DNA of 52,678 nucleotides from an uncultured Alistipes sp. (GCF_902388705.1 NZ_CABMQJ010000012.1:1-52678), one strand, 5' to 3'; positions 36,596-45,767 are shown, counted from the stretch's first letter. Program-made: numbers and translations. The notes: a model not told the origin generated them from the letters alone.

Positions 36596-38074
36596 TTAGA
36601 AACTGAATCCTACGCCGATGGAAAAGACGTTGGCGTGGAGTTTATAATTGCCCGAGAAAACCTCCTCGAGGCTGCCGCTCGTATAGCCGTAAACGGGATA
36701 GGAACCGGTGCGCTCGGGGTCGGCCGACGACACGTAGCAGTAAGCCAGGTCGACGGACATGAATTTTGTGGGGCGCAGGCTGACGCCGGCGGTATAGGCC
36801 ACTTTGGTCATCGACGGGGTTTCGGGATTGAGGTAGTCGCTGCTTACGGGGCTTTCGTCGACGTACATACCCATGCGGGCCGTGATGAAGTCGGTCGCGC
36901 GGTACTGCGCTCCGAAGCGGAACGCCAGTGTGTTCGAGTAATTCTTCACCGAATAGATGGGTTTGATGCCCAGTTCCTTTTCATTGAACTCGACGTTCAG
37001 GGCTTTGTAGGCCGACCATCCGCTCCATTGCAGGTCGACGGCCAACTCCCACTTCACGGCCGGGCGGAACGATACGCCCCACGTAACGGTCGTCGGCAGG
37101 GGCAGTTCGGCGTTGAACGTGCCTTTGTCGAGGCCCGGGATCAGTTCGGTGCCCGGGGAGAGCTGACCGAGCTGCGCGATGAGTGCCGCAGCCTTCGGGT
37201 CGATGTTCATCGTTGCGTGTCCTTTGCCTACTTTCATGTTCAGGCGCGAACGGTAGGTCATGGCCAGCGACCACTCGTCGGTGATGTCCCACAGGAAGCC
37301 GGCGTTTACACCGATGGCGACGTCGGCGTTGCCTTCGAGTTTGGCCGACACAATCGACTTGTCCATGGTGCTGTCGAGGTAGCCTTTGGCGCCCTGCAGC
37401 ATCTGGAGCTGCGCGATGGCCTGCTGTTTTTGCTCACCGTCGGGAAGCATGGCAATGGCGCCTTCCAGTTTGGTGATGTTGGGGTCGATCATGCCTGCGA
37501 TGAGCCCGCGTCGTGTGGTGGGCGAGAGCAGCGAACGCGACAGGTCGAAATTACCCCACGAAACCATCAGGCCCGCGCCAATCGAGAGGCGGTCGCAGAT
37601 TTTGTACGACACGGTGGGCTGGATGGTGAACGCCGAGAGGTTGATCTCCTGCACGAGGTGTGCGCCCGACCAGTTGTCGCCCCAGTTCATCGAAGAGCCG
37701 TAGGGGGTATAGAAGCCCAGGCCGACGGCCAGTTTGTCGGTGGGTTTATAGTTGAAATAGAGGTGGAGCGGAGTCGAAAGTTTGTTGTCGGATTTTTCGA
37801 TCGGCCCGCTTGTGTAATTGTTCTCCAGCGTGGGGAGCGATTGGTAACGCACGTTCGAAAGGATGCCCGTGGCGCCGACCGAAATGTCGAACCGGGACGT
37901 CTGGTATGCCGTGGCGGCCGGGTTGAAGAATATCGATTCCGAATTGAGCTTCATGGCCGTACCCACGTGTCCCATACCGGTCTGCTTGGCCGACATGTTG
38001 TTCACCTGATAACCCTCGGCGTATGCTCCCGAAGCGATGGCAGCGGCGGCCAGAAGTAGGAAAAGTTTTTTCAT
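36596..38074 (-). CDS. Outer-membrane FadL/OmpP1-family transporter
   Basis: 492 residues with signal peptide MKKLFLLLAAAAIASGAYAE. The mature N-terminus EGYQVNNMSAKQTGMGHVGT and the following NPAATAY segment are characteristic of FadL: an N-terminal hatch that plugs a 14-strand barrel. Alternating hydrophobic strands run to the end, finishing ANVFSIGVGFSF with the terminal Phe that BAM recognises. Family members carry long-chain fatty acids and other hydrophobic compounds across the outer membrane; the substrate is unknown. Monocistronic, with a two-element promoter about 57 bp upstream and a terminator. Confidence 0.9.
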   Translation of the reverse strand: MKKLFLLLAAAAIASGAYAEGYQVNNMSAKQTGMGHVGTAMKLNSESIFFNPAATAYQTSRFDISVGATGILSNVRYQSLPTLENNYTSGPIEKSDNKLSTPLHLYFNYKPTDKLAVGLGFYTPYGSSMNWGDNWSGAHLVQEINLSAFTIQPTVSYKICDRLSIGAGLMVSWGNFDLSRSLLSPTTRRGLIAGMIDPNITKLEGAIAMLPDGEQKQQAIAQLQMLQGAKGYLDSTMDKSIVSAKLEGNADVAIGVNAGFLWDITDEWSLAMTYRSRLNMKVGKGHATMNIDPKAAALIAQLGQLSPGTELIPGLDKGTFNAELPLPTTVTWGVSFRPAVKWELAVDLQWSGWSAYKALNVEFNEKELGIKPIYSVKNYSNTLAFRFGAQYRATDFITARMGMYVDESPVSSDYLNPETPSMTKVAYTAGVSLRPTKFMSVDLAYCYVSSADPERTGSYPVYGYTSGSLEEVFSGNYKLHANVFSIGVGFSF

Positions 38075-38130
38075 AACGTATTGGTTTGGTTAATACTTGT
38101 CTGCACCCGCAGGGCGCAAAAAATCGAGGG

Positions 38131-38162
38131 CAAAAGTATAAAAACTATCCACGTCGGCCAAA
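38131..38162 (-). promoter_or_regulatory. Promoter of the FadL gene
   Basis: On the minus strand TTTG (38159-38162), 20-bp spacer, TACTTTTG (38131-38138). Confidence 0.75.
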
Positions 38163-38245
38163 CTTTTTGGCCTAAAATTCCCTAAAATTGTACTGAATGG
38201 TATAGGTTTGGCCGAAAGGGTGGGTGCGGCGTAAGCGATGTCCAT

Positions 38246-38276
38246 AAAAAAGGTGCGGCATTTTCCGTGCCGCACC
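38246..38276 (-). terminator. Terminator of the aminotransferase gene
   Basis: A 9-bp stem GGTGCGGCA/TGCCGCACC (38252-38260 with 38268-38276), followed on the minus strand by TTTTTT. Confidence 0.92.
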
Positions 38277-38296
38277 CGTATCGGATTCCAGAGCGT

Positions 38297-39493
38297 TTAT
38301 TTCCGTTTGTTGTAGGCTTCGAGCGCCTTGCCCAGTATGAGCAGCGAGCGTTCGAGGTCCTCTTTCTTGAGCACGTAGGCGATGCGGACTTCGTTGCGGC
38401 CGCATGCCGGATCGGAGTAGAAGCCCGAAGCGGGGGCGAGCATCACCGTTTCGCCCTCGTATTCGAAATCCGAGAGGCACCATGCGCAGAAATCGTCGCT
38501 GTCCTCCACCGGCAGCCGCGCCACGGTGTAGAAGGCGCCCATCGGAATGGGCGAATAGACGCCCGGAATGCGGTTCAGTCCGTCGATCAGGCATTTGCGC
38601 CGCTCGATGTATTCCTCGTATACCTCCGTGGAGTAGGAGCGGGGAGCGTCGATCGAGGCTTCGGCGACAATCTGCCCGATGAGCGGGGGCGAAAGTCGCG
38701 CCTGGCAGAATTTCATCACGGCGTTGCGGAGCGTCCGGTTCTTGGTGATGAGCGCCCCGATGCGGATGCCGCACTCGGAGTAACGCTTCGACACCGAATC
38801 AATCAGCACCACGTTCTGCTCGATGCCCTCGAGGTGGCAGGCCGAAATATAGGGCGAGCCGGTGTAGATGAACTCCCGGTATACCTCGTCGGAGAAGAGG
38901 AACAGGTCGTATTTTTTGACCAAGTCGCGGATGCGGTTCATCTCTTTGCGCGTATAGAGGTAACCCGTGGGGTTGTTGGGGTTGCAAATCAGGATGCCGC
39001 GCGTCCGGTCGTTGATGAGTTTCTCGAACTCCGCCACGTCGGGCAGTGCGAATCCCTGTTCGATAGACGACACCACGGGCCGGATAACGGCTCCCGCCGA
39101 GATGGCGAACGCCATGTAGTTGGCGTAGGCCGGCTCGGGAACGATGATTTCGTCGCCGGGGTTCAGGCACGACATAAAGGCGAACAGCACCGCTTCGGAG
39201 CCGCCCGTGGTGACGATGATGTCGTCCGGCGAGAGTTTAATCTGGAACTGCTCGTAGTAGCCGACCAGCTTTTCGCGGAGCGAGCGGTAACCGTCGCTCG
39301 GACTGTATTCCAATACTTTGCGGTCGATTTTTTTGAGCGCGTCGAGGCCGTTTTTCGGCGACGGCAGGTCGGGCTGTCCGATGTTGAGGTGGTATATTTT
39401 CGTACCCCGGGCCCGTGCGGCTTCCGCCAGCGGAACGAGTTTGCGTATCGGGGAAGCCGGCATCTGCTCGGCGCGTTGTGAAATTTCTGGCAT
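38297..39493 (-). CDS. PLP-dependent class I/II aminotransferase (aspartate aminotransferase-like)
   Basis: 398 residues of fold type I. The substrate-loop Gly region HLNIGQPDLPSP, the cofactor segment TTGGSEAVLFAF, CNPNNPTGYLYT with the PLP-contact Asn, FSDEVYREF with the Asp-x-x-Tyr pair, the Schiff-base K236 in DSVSKRYSECGIRIG, and the carboxylate-binding Arg in NEVRIAYV are all present. The sequence resembles the Bacteroidota aspartate/aromatic aminotransferases; the preferred amino donor is unclear. The HU gene lies 27 bp upstream on the same strand, so both may share a transcript. Confidence 0.9.
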   Translation of the reverse strand: MPEISQRAEQMPASPIRKLVPLAEAARARGTKIYHLNIGQPDLPSPKNGLDALKKIDRKVLEYSPSDGYRSLREKLVGYYEQFQIKLSPDDIIVTTGGSEAVLFAFMSCLNPGDEIIVPEPAYANYMAFAISAGAVIRPVVSSIEQGFALPDVAEFEKLINDRTRGILICNPNNPTGYLYTRKEMNRIRDLVKKYDLFLFSDEVYREFIYTGSPYISACHLEGIEQNVVLIDSVSKRYSECGIRIGALITKNRTLRNAVMKFCQARLSPPLIGQIVAEASIDAPRSYSTEVYEEYIERRKCLIDGLNRIPGVYSPIPMGAFYTVARLPVEDSDDFCAWCLSDFEYEGETVMLAPASGFYSDPACGRNEVRIAYVLKKEDLERSLLILGKALEAYNKRK

Positions 39494-39520
39494 GTGTGAG
39501 AATGTGTTTGAATGACGCAG

Positions 39521-39781
39521 TTACTCGAGTTCGACGGTGGGCCGGAATTTGACGGCCTTGCGGGGCGGGATTTTCACGGGAGCCCCCGTGCGGGGATTGC
39601 GGCCCATGCGTGCCGGTTTGTGCTGCACGCTGAATGTCCCGAGGCCCGTCAGGGTAAGGCGCTCTTCTTCGCGAAGAGCCTGTACGGTCATCCGGATGAT
39701 GGAGTCGACTGCTTTGCGCGCGTCGACTTTCGAGATGTTCGCGTCGAGGGCGACTGCCTCGACCAACTGCGCTTTGTTCAT
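39521..39781 (-). CDS. HU-family DNA-binding protein
   Basis: 86 residues: MNKAQLVEAVALDANISKVDARKAVDS (dimerising helices), the LTGLGTFSV strand turn and the arm GRNPRTGAPVKIPPRKAVKF, where the NPxTG and the intercalating Pro are conserved. Bends and compacts DNA as a homodimer. It has a two-element promoter and is probably cotranscribed with the downstream aminotransferase. Confidence 0.96.
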   Translation of the reverse strand: MNKAQLVEAVALDANISKVDARKAVDSIIRMTVQALREEERLTLTGLGTFSVQHKPARMGRNPRTGAPVKIPPRKAVKFRPTVELE

Positions 39782-39823
39782 GTCGTATGTTGTGAAAAGT
39801 TGCGTCCTTACCTAACTTGTTGA

Positions 39824-39853
39824 CAAAGATATGCAATTTTCCTAAAAGTCAAA
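39824..39853 (-). promoter_or_regulatory. Promoter of the HU gene
   Basis: On the minus strand TTTG (39850-39853), 18-bp spacer, TATCTTTG (39824-39831). Confidence 0.65.
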
Positions 39854-39912
39854 AATAATCTATCCGAATCGGAACTTTACCGCCGTCCGCAGGGAAATAA
39901 TCGGGATGAAGA

Positions 39913-39944
39913 TTTGGCAGAATGGAAAATCCGTGCTACTTTTG
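39913..39944 (+). promoter_or_regulatory. Promoter of tRNA-Ser
   Basis: TTTG (39913-39916), 20-bp spacer, TACTTTTG (39937-39944). The -7 element ends 5 bp before the tRNA, so the primary transcript should start at or within a base or two of the tRNA 5' end. Confidence 0.75.
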
Positions 39945-39949
39945 CCTCC

Positions 39950-40037
39950 GGAAAGATGGCAGAGTGGTCGATTGCGGCGGTCTTGAAAACCGTTGAGCTG
40001 CGAGGCTCCGGGGGTTCGAATCCCTCTCTTTCCGCCA
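39950..40037 (+). tRNA. tRNA-Ser (TGA)
   Basis: Class II tRNA, acceptor GGAAAGA/TCTTTCC, anticodon loop CTTGAAA (anticodon TGA, reads TCA), long variable arm, T-loop TTCGAAT, discriminator G and encoded CCA (40035-40037). Confidence 0.95.
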
Positions 40038-40047
40038 GAAGGACAAT

Positions 40048-40087
40048 ATCCGGGTTGCAAACGAAAGGTTGCAGTCCGGATTTTTTT
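40048..40087 (+). terminator. Terminator of tRNA-Ser
   Basis: A 13-pair stem (40048-40060 with 40069-40081, including two wobble pairs) and a seven-base T-run. Confidence 0.88.
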
Positions 40088-40110
40088 CGCCCCTCCCCGC
40101 GTGCCTGAAA

Positions 40111-40142
40111 CCAAAAAAGACCCGAAGCCGGGCCTTTTTTGG
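40111..40142 (-). terminator. Terminator of the DEAD-box helicase gene
   Basis: Stem 40111-40124 with 40129-40142, 4-nt loop. The one imperfect pair is a C-A mismatch on the plus strand but a G-T wobble on the minus strand, so it is built for the minus-strand gene, with a TTTTTT tail. Confidence 0.88.
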
Positions 40143-40178
40143 TGCGTATATTTTTCCCTGACGGGATTTTTCCGGAGG

Positions 40179-42161
40179 CTATTTCCGCTTCTTGCCTTTC
40201 GCGGCGATGCGCTGGGCGGCCGTGACTGTCTTTTTCGGGGTTTTGCGGACGCTTTTGGCGGTTTTGCCTTTGCCTTTCCCCTTGCCGTTTTCGTCGCGGC
40301 CCCATTTCTCGCCGTCGTCGAATTTCATGAACGCCGACCAGTCGAATCCCTCGTTGGACATCTTGCTGAAATCGGGGATTTCATCCTGTGCGTCGGCTTT
40401 GGCCCGGGTTTTCGGCTTGCTGCGCGGTGCGGCGGATTCGTCGGTGTCGGCAGGGAACGCCTGCTTCGGGGCTGACGGCTTCTCCTTGCGCACCGGCTTT
40501 GGGGGCGCGGGGGCGTAGGTTTGCCCGCCGGTTTGGTAGTCCGTGCTTTTCGTACGCCGGGGTTGGCGTGCCGGGGCTTCCTGCTCTCCGTCGCGGGCGA
40601 TTTCGGCCATGGGCCGCTGTCCCCGGTTCAGCCGGTTGAGCTTGCGGACAATCTCTTCGGCGTCGCGGAAAGGAACGCTCACGAACGAGAAGTTGTCTGA
40701 GATACGCACGTCGTCGATTTGTTTGTCGCGCAGGCCGCACTTGAATTTGAGCATGTCGACCAGTTTGCGTGCCGTGTAGCCGTCGCGCTTGCCCACGGCA
40801 AGGAACAGCCGCGCCGTACCTTTGCGGTCGACCGAAAACGACCTGATTTCGGGATAGCTGCTCTGGTCGAGTTCGCCGCGGAACGCCAGGCGCAGCAGGG
40901 CGCCGAGCGCCACGTCGGGCGTGTATTCCGACAGGAGCTCTTCGGCGAACGTTTTGTAGTCGTCGTAGCTTTCGTTTTCGACGATCTCCTGCATGTCCTC
41001 CCTGATTTTCAGCCGTTTCATCTCTACGATGTCCTGCGGCGAGGGGAGGGTTTCGCGTTTGATCTCGACTTTGATGTCGCGCATCAGGTTGTTCAGTCCC
41101 CGGAATTCCGAAGGCGATACGAACGTGATGGCCGTGCCCTGCTTGCCGGCGCGGCCCGTACGGCCGATGCGGTGTACGTAACTTTCGGAATCCTGCGGCA
41201 GCGAGTAGTTGATTACGTGGGTCAGGCTGCCCACGTCGATACCCCGCGCGGCCACGTCGGTGGCTACCAGTATATTGATGCTCTTGTCGCGGAATTTGCG
41301 GAGTATTTTCTCACGCTGCGCCTGCGATACGTCGCCGTGCAGCACCTCGGAGGCATAGCCGCGTGCGGCGAGGCGCGAGGCGGTTTCGTCGGCTCCGATT
41401 TTGGTGCGGGCGAAGATGATGCCGTAGAACTCCGGCTCGACGTCGATGATACGTGTCAGGGCGTCGAACTTGTCGGCCTCGCGCACCTCGAAATAGATTT
41501 GTTCCGTGAGGTCGGCCGTGATTTGCTTGTGCTCGACGCGCACGATTTCTGTGTCGCGCATATAGGTTTTCGAGAGGCGGATGATGCGTTCGGGCATCGT
41601 CGCCGAGAAGAGCAGTACGCGCCGCTCGTCGCTCGTGTGGCTCATAATCTCTTCGACATCCTCCACGAAGCCCATGTTGAGCATTTCGTCGGCTTCGTCC
41701 AGTACGAGGTAGCGGACGTTCGCGAGTTTCATCGTGCCGCGGCGGATGTGGTCGAGTACGCGGCCGGGCGTACCGACGACGATGTCGACCCCTTTGGCGA
41801 GGCGCCGCAGCTGTTCGCTCATCGCGGCGCCGCCGTAAATGGCGGTAATCGAGAGCCGTTTTTCGCGGTTGTAGGAGAGCAACTCTTCGGCGGCCTGCAG
41901 CGCCAGTTCGCGCGTCGGTACGAGGATGATGGCCTGTACGGGGCCGTGCGCCGGTTCGAGCGACTGGAGTATCGGCAGGCCGTAGGCTGCGGTTTTACCC
42001 GTGCCGGTCTGCGATTGGGCGATGATGTCGTTGGTTTTGGTGAGCAGGTGGGGGATGGTGAGCTTCTGGATTGCGGTGGGCATCTCGAATCCCTTGGCCC
42101 GGACTGCAGCGAGCATTTGCTCGGAGAGCCCAAGGGCACTGAAATCGTCTGTAATAGTCAT
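40179..42161 (-). CDS. deaD: DEAD-box RNA helicase (DeaD/CsdA-like)
   Basis: 660 residues. ATP-dependent RNA unwinding in ribosome assembly or mRNA decay. Helicase motifs: Q motif (PTAIQ, 28-32), AQSQTGTGKT (48-57), VPTRELALQ, GTPGRVLDH, DEAD (155-158), SAT, and motif VI HRIGRTGRAGKQG. A DbpA-type RNA-binding domain follows at about 445-525 (ARLFLAVGKRDGYTARKLVD, DNFSFVSVPFRDAEEIV). The last 130 residues are a basic, low-complexity tail rich in Lys, Arg, Pro and Gly, ending in repeated GKGK. The 302-bp gap to fabI holds divergent promoters and otherwise nothing recognisable. Confidence 0.93.
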   Translation of the reverse strand: MTITDDFSALGLSEQMLAAVRAKGFEMPTAIQKLTIPHLLTKTNDIIAQSQTGTGKTAAYGLPILQSLEPAHGPVQAIILVPTRELALQAAEELLSYNREKRLSITAIYGGAAMSEQLRRLAKGVDIVVGTPGRVLDHIRRGTMKLANVRYLVLDEADEMLNMGFVEDVEEIMSHTSDERRVLLFSATMPERIIRLSKTYMRDTEIVRVEHKQITADLTEQIYFEVREADKFDALTRIIDVEPEFYGIIFARTKIGADETASRLAARGYASEVLHGDVSQAQREKILRKFRDKSINILVATDVAARGIDVGSLTHVINYSLPQDSESYVHRIGRTGRAGKQGTAITFVSPSEFRGLNNLMRDIKVEIKRETLPSPQDIVEMKRLKIREDMQEIVENESYDDYKTFAEELLSEYTPDVALGALLRLAFRGELDQSSYPEIRSFSVDRKGTARLFLAVGKRDGYTARKLVDMLKFKCGLRDKQIDDVRISDNFSFVSVPFRDAEEIVRKLNRLNRGQRPMAEIARDGEQEAPARQPRRTKSTDYQTGGQTYAPAPPKPVRKEKPSAPKQAFPADTDESAAPRSKPKTRAKADAQDEIPDFSKMSNEGFDWSAFMKFDDGEKWGRDENGKGKGKGKTAKSVRKTPKKTVTAAQRIAAKGKKRK

Positions 42162-42181
42162 GTGTCTGTTTTAATCGGGGA

Positions 42182-42216
42182 CAAAGGTACGATAAATTGG
42201 CGGATAAATGTGCAAA
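42182..42216 (-). promoter_or_regulatory. Promoter of the DEAD-box helicase gene
   Basis: On the minus strand TTTG (42213-42216), 23-bp spacer, TACCTTTG (42182-42189), 20 bp before the start codon. Confidence 0.6.
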
Positions 42217-42431
42217 CGGCGAAAAAGCTGCAATTTACGTGTCGTTTTTTTTGAAAACGGGAGGTGCGGCGTCGGCAGCCCGCATGCGGGAATACCTGTT
42301 TTCCCCGGTGCAGGAATTCTGGTCTGCCGGGAGCCTGCGGTGCGGGGTTGGAGCCCCTCCGGCCGTGGCCGCCGCCGGCGTGGGCGGATGTGTTTTCGGG
42401 CGGTTCGGTGCTCGAATTCAAATATTTTTGT

Positions 42432-42439
42432 TACATTTG
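42432..42439 (+). promoter_or_regulatory. -7 promoter motif for fabI
   Basis: TACATTTG fits TAnnTTTG, 24 bp before the start codon. No TTTG at -33. Confidence 0.5.
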
Positions 42440-42463
42440 CCCGAATTTTTAATCTAAAATAGG

Positions 42464-43333
42464 ATGGCATACAATTTATTGAAAGGTAAGAAGGGCCTGA
42501 TTTTCGGAGCACTCAACGAGCAGTCGATCGCATGGAAAGTGGCGGAACGCGCCGTCGAGGAGGGAGCCGAAATCGTCCTCACGAATACTGCCGTATCTAT
42601 TCGCATGGGTACAATCGGCCAGTTGGCTGAAAAATGCAATACGATTGTCGTTCCGGCCGACGCCACGAGCGTCGAAGATCTGGAAAACCTGATCGACAAG
42701 ACGATGGAGCACTTCGGGGGCAAGTTCGACTTCATGCTCCACTCAATCGGCATGTCGCCCAACGTCCGCAAGGGGCGTACGTACGACGATTTGGATTACG
42801 ATTACCTCTCCAAGACGCTCGATATTTCGGCGATTTCGTTCCACAAGGCGATTCAGGTGGCGCGCCGCAAGGACGCTATCAACGACTGGGGCTCGATTGT
42901 GGCGCTCTCGTACATCGCCGCGCAGCGCACGCTCTACGGCTACAACGACATGGCCGACGCCAAGGCGCTGCTGGAGTCGATAGCCCGCAGTTTCGGCTAT
43001 ATCTACGGCCGCGAGAAGCATGTCCGCATCAATACCGTGTCGCAGTCGCCGACGCCGACAACGGCAGGCAGCGGCGTGCTGGGGCTGGGCGATTTGATGG
43101 AGTTTGCCGAGAACATGTCGCCGCTGGGCAACGCTTCGGCGAACGACTGCGCGGACTATGTGCTGACGCTCTTTTCCGATCTCACGCGCAAGGTTACGAT
43201 GCAGAACCTCTATCATGACGGCGGTTTCTCGTCGATGGGTATGAGCCGCCGTGCGATGAAGACCTACGAGAAGGGCCTGCGTTTCGACGACGTGCAGCAG
43301 AACAAGTATCCGTTCGGGACACCGGAGGAATAG
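42464..43333 (+). CDS. fabI: Enoyl-[acyl-carrier-protein] reductase (NADH), FabI
   Basis: 289 residues. Catalyses the last reduction of each fatty-acid elongation cycle. Short-chain dehydrogenase fold with the FabI-type cofactor loop GALNEQSIAW (15-24). The active-site residues Y150, Y160 and K167 have the exact spacing of E. coli Y146, Y156 and K163. The substrate-loop PTPTTAGSGVLGL lies after NTVSQSP. Somewhat longer than the E. coli enzyme (262 aa), with a C-terminal extension (KGLRFDDVQQNKYPFGTPEE), usual in Bacteroidota. Monocistronic. Confidence 0.96.
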   Translation: MAYNLLKGKKGLIFGALNEQSIAWKVAERAVEEGAEIVLTNTAVSIRMGTIGQLAEKCNTIVVPADATSVEDLENLIDKTMEHFGGKFDFMLHSIGMSPNVRKGRTYDDLDYDYLSKTLDISAISFHKAIQVARRKDAINDWGSIVALSYIAAQRTLYGYNDMADAKALLESIARSFGYIYGREKHVRINTVSQSPTPTTAGSGVLGLGDLMEFAENMSPLGNASANDCADYVLTLFSDLTRKVTMQNLYHDGGFSSMGMSRRAMKTYEKGLRFDDVQQNKYPFGTPEE

Positions 43334-43385
43334 CTTCCGGAAGATGTGCCCTTCCCCCAGGGCGGTAAGGCCTGCGGGAAAACCT

Positions 43386-43434
43386 CTCGGGGCCGGCAGG
43401 GTGAATATCCCTCTGCCGGCCCCGAGTAATTTTC
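43386..43434. terminator. Terminator between fabI and the convergent oxidoreductase gene
   Basis: A 14-bp perfect stem (43386-43399 with 43413-43426), loop of 13 nt, then TAATTTTC on the plus strand and GGTTTTCC on the minus strand. Confidence 0.82.
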
Positions 43435-43484
43435 GGATGGGAGGCCGGTCCCTCCCCGGTGACGGAGCCCGGTCGCATGTGTTC

Positions 43485-44582
43485 TTATTCTGCCGGCTGC
43501 GGCCGGTCGGCATGCAGCGGGGAGCCCCCTGCGTTCTGTTTGGCGGCTTCGAGTATCTCGACGACGGTCACGTTGTTCTCAAGTGCCGACAGGTCGTACG
43601 GGGACATCGTTATTTCACCGCGGATCAGGGCTGCGAAGTAACGGAACGAATCGTCGCAGGGGGCCTGCAGCCGTGGCGGGGCCAGGGTCGTTTCCTTGCC
43701 GCCGGTGTACACGCGCATGGAGGTCGGGGTGTCCTGGTAGATATATCCGCGGCTGCCGTAGATGTGCATGTCTTTGCGGTTCATCGGCCAGTTCCACGAT
43801 GCCATTATCTGTACGGTAGCCGTCGGATATTCGAGCACAATCGTGGCGTCGTCGTCCACTTTGGGGTAGATATGCGGTTTCTGCTGTTTGAGCACGCCGG
43901 TGACTTTCAGCGGTTTTTCGCCGAGGAACATCTTCGTGGCGAGGTTCGCTCCGTAGCATCCGAAATCCGTGACTGCGCCGCCGCCGTTCAGTTCGGGGTC
44001 GGTCAGCCATGCCAGGAACTCGGGTCCGCATCCGATTTCCACCGGCCCCTGATGTCCGTCGAAGATATTCATCCGGGTGATTTCACCTATTTCGCCCGTG
44101 CGGACGAGCCGGAATGCCTCCTCGTTGGTGGCGTACCACGTGGTTTCGTAGTTCGTCATCACGATAATGCCGTGGCGGCGGGCCAGGTCGGCGATGCGGT
44201 GCGCATGCGCGACACTGACAGCCAGCGGTTTTTCGACCATTACGTGGATACCCCGCGGTGCGCATGCTTCCACCACCCGCAGGTGGTCGTACACCGGCCC
44301 GAATGCCACTACGGCTTCGGGTTTCGTCGCGTCGAGCATGCTGTCGAGGTCGGCATGGAACAGCGCTCCGTCGACCTTGTCGTGCAGACGGGTGGCGGCA
44401 CGGAGGCTGTCGTTTGCTTCCCATACGCCCACGACCGTGAAATCCCCGCGGTGGGCTTTGCTTATCACTTCGTAGATATGTCCGTGCGACACGCCGGCGA
44501 CACCTATGCGGAGCGGTTCGGCGGCCCGGAGGGCGAACGGCGCGCACAGGGCCGCCGCCATTATCAGAACTTTGGTTTTCAT
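43485..44582 (-). CDS. Exported Gfo/Idh/MocA-family oxidoreductase
   Basis: 365 residues with a Sec-type signal peptide (MKTKVLIMAAALCAPFALRA) and no twin Arg. The NAD(P)-binding fold starts with GVAGVSHGH (27-35) and carries the family Lys in VEKPLA (E117-K118-P119). The C-terminal domain has FDGHQGPVEIG, GGGAVTDFGCYGANLAT and TVQIMASWNW. Family members oxidise or epimerise sugars and inositols, some with tightly held cofactor; an exported form would need to retain its nucleotide. The substrate is unknown. Only 27 bp separate it from cydB and I see no terminator, so it could be read from the cyd promoter. Confidence 0.85.
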   Translation of the reverse strand: MKTKVLIMAAALCAPFALRAAEPLRIGVAGVSHGHIYEVISKAHRGDFTVVGVWEANDSLRAATRLHDKVDGALFHADLDSMLDATKPEAVVAFGPVYDHLRVVEACAPRGIHVMVEKPLAVSVAHAHRIADLARRHGIIVMTNYETTWYATNEEAFRLVRTGEIGEITRMNIFDGHQGPVEIGCGPEFLAWLTDPELNGGGAVTDFGCYGANLATKMFLGEKPLKVTGVLKQQKPHIYPKVDDDATIVLEYPTATVQIMASWNWPMNRKDMHIYGSRGYIYQDTPTSMRVYTGGKETTLAPPRLQAPCDDSFRYFAALIRGEITMSPYDLSALENNVTVVEILEAAKQNAGGSPLHADRPQPAE

Positions 44583-44609
44583 TCGGATGAATCGGTGTTT
44601 CGGTGCAAA

Positions 44610-45761
44610 TCAGTATTGGTGATCGTCGCCGCGTATCTCTTCGCGGGTGATGGATTTGCGGTTCATCGCCCGCCATGCGTACCAGATATAGGCCGCGACA
44701 AAGGGAATCATCAGCGAAACGATACTCATCGCCTTGAGCGTGAAGAGGCTCGACGAGGAGTTGTAAATCGTCAGCGACGACTGCATGTCAGCCAGCGAGG
44801 GGTAATAGGCCGTGTCGTTCCACCCGGCGCAGAGCAGCAGCGCCAGCACCGTCAGCACCGTGCCTGCGCCGCCGAACCAGATGGCGTTGCGCCTGCCGCG
44901 CCATCCCAGGAAGATGCTCCACAGCACAGCTCCCACGCCGATGAGCAGCACGGCCGCCACATAGGGCATTGCGAGCAGGTTGTGCAGGTATTTGTAGGAC
45001 TCGATGGAAATCCGGCCTGCCGTGTCGACCGCCCGGCCGTCGGAAAAGAGCAGCCACACGAAGAACGTCAGGAAAAATACGAGGAACGGGACGGCGAATA
45101 TGGCCATGCGTTTGCGTGCGCGTTCATGGATGGTCTTGTCGTCGATATTGTTCATGAAATACTGGCAGGCGAGCGTCATGGCGAGGAACAGCACGGCCAG
45201 TCCCAGCGCTACGTTGCGCAGGTCGCCGAGCGCCTCCAATCCGTGCCACGGGGTCGTCCACTGCGAGATGACCGTCGCGCTGCCGCTGCCCGCGCCGTTG
45301 GCCAGGTTGAGGCGGTCGACCGTGAAGTTGGCACCCGTGAAGAGCGTGCCGACGGCCGTGCCCAGCAGCAGCGGGCCTGCGATGCCGTTGATTATCAGGA
45401 ATACGTTGAAGGTTTTTTCGCCGAAGACGTTGCCTGCCTTGCGGCGGAACTGGTAGGCTACGGGCTGGATGACGAAACTCAACAGAATCGCCATCCATAC
45501 GTAGTATGCGCCGCCGAACGAAGTCGAGTAGAACAGCGGGAAGGACGCGAAGAACGCGCCGCCGAAGGTCACGAGCGTCGTGAAGGTGAACTCCCATTTG
45601 CGGCCCAGCGAGTTGACGAGCATGTTACGCTCCTCTTCGGTCTTGCCGATGCCGTAGAGTATCCCTTGTCCGCCCTGCACGAAGAGCAGGAATACCAGCA
45701 AGGCCCCCAGCAGGGAGATAATAAGCCACCAATAGTGTTGCAAAAGTATCAGGGTATCCAT
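44610..45761 (-). CDS. cydB: Cytochrome bd quinol oxidase subunit II
   Basis: 383 residues with about 8-9 membrane helices. Partner of CydA in the high-affinity terminal oxidase that reduces O2 to water. Begins MDTLILLQHYWWLIISLLG; subunit II hallmarks include FVQGGQGILYGIGKTEEER, the conserved NSLGRKWEFT segment and VWLLFSDGRAVD. Its start is 6 bp after the cydA stop. A cytochrome bd is typical of nanaerobic gut Bacteroidota and allows growth at trace oxygen. Confidence 0.95.
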   Translation of the reverse strand: MDTLILLQHYWWLIISLLGALLVFLLFVQGGQGILYGIGKTEEERNMLVNSLGRKWEFTFTTLVTFGGAFFASFPLFYSTSFGGAYYVWMAILLSFVIQPVAYQFRRKAGNVFGEKTFNVFLIINGIAGPLLLGTAVGTLFTGANFTVDRLNLANGAGSGSATVISQWTTPWHGLEALGDLRNVALGLAVLFLAMTLACQYFMNNIDDKTIHERARKRMAIFAVPFLVFFLTFFVWLLFSDGRAVDTAGRISIESYKYLHNLLAMPYVAAVLLIGVGAVLWSIFLGWRGRRNAIWFGGAGTVLTVLALLLCAGWNDTAYYPSLADMQSSLTIYNSSSSLFTLKAMSIVSLMIPFVAAYIWYAWRAMNRKSITREEIRGDDHQY

Positions 45762-45767
45762 AGTCGT

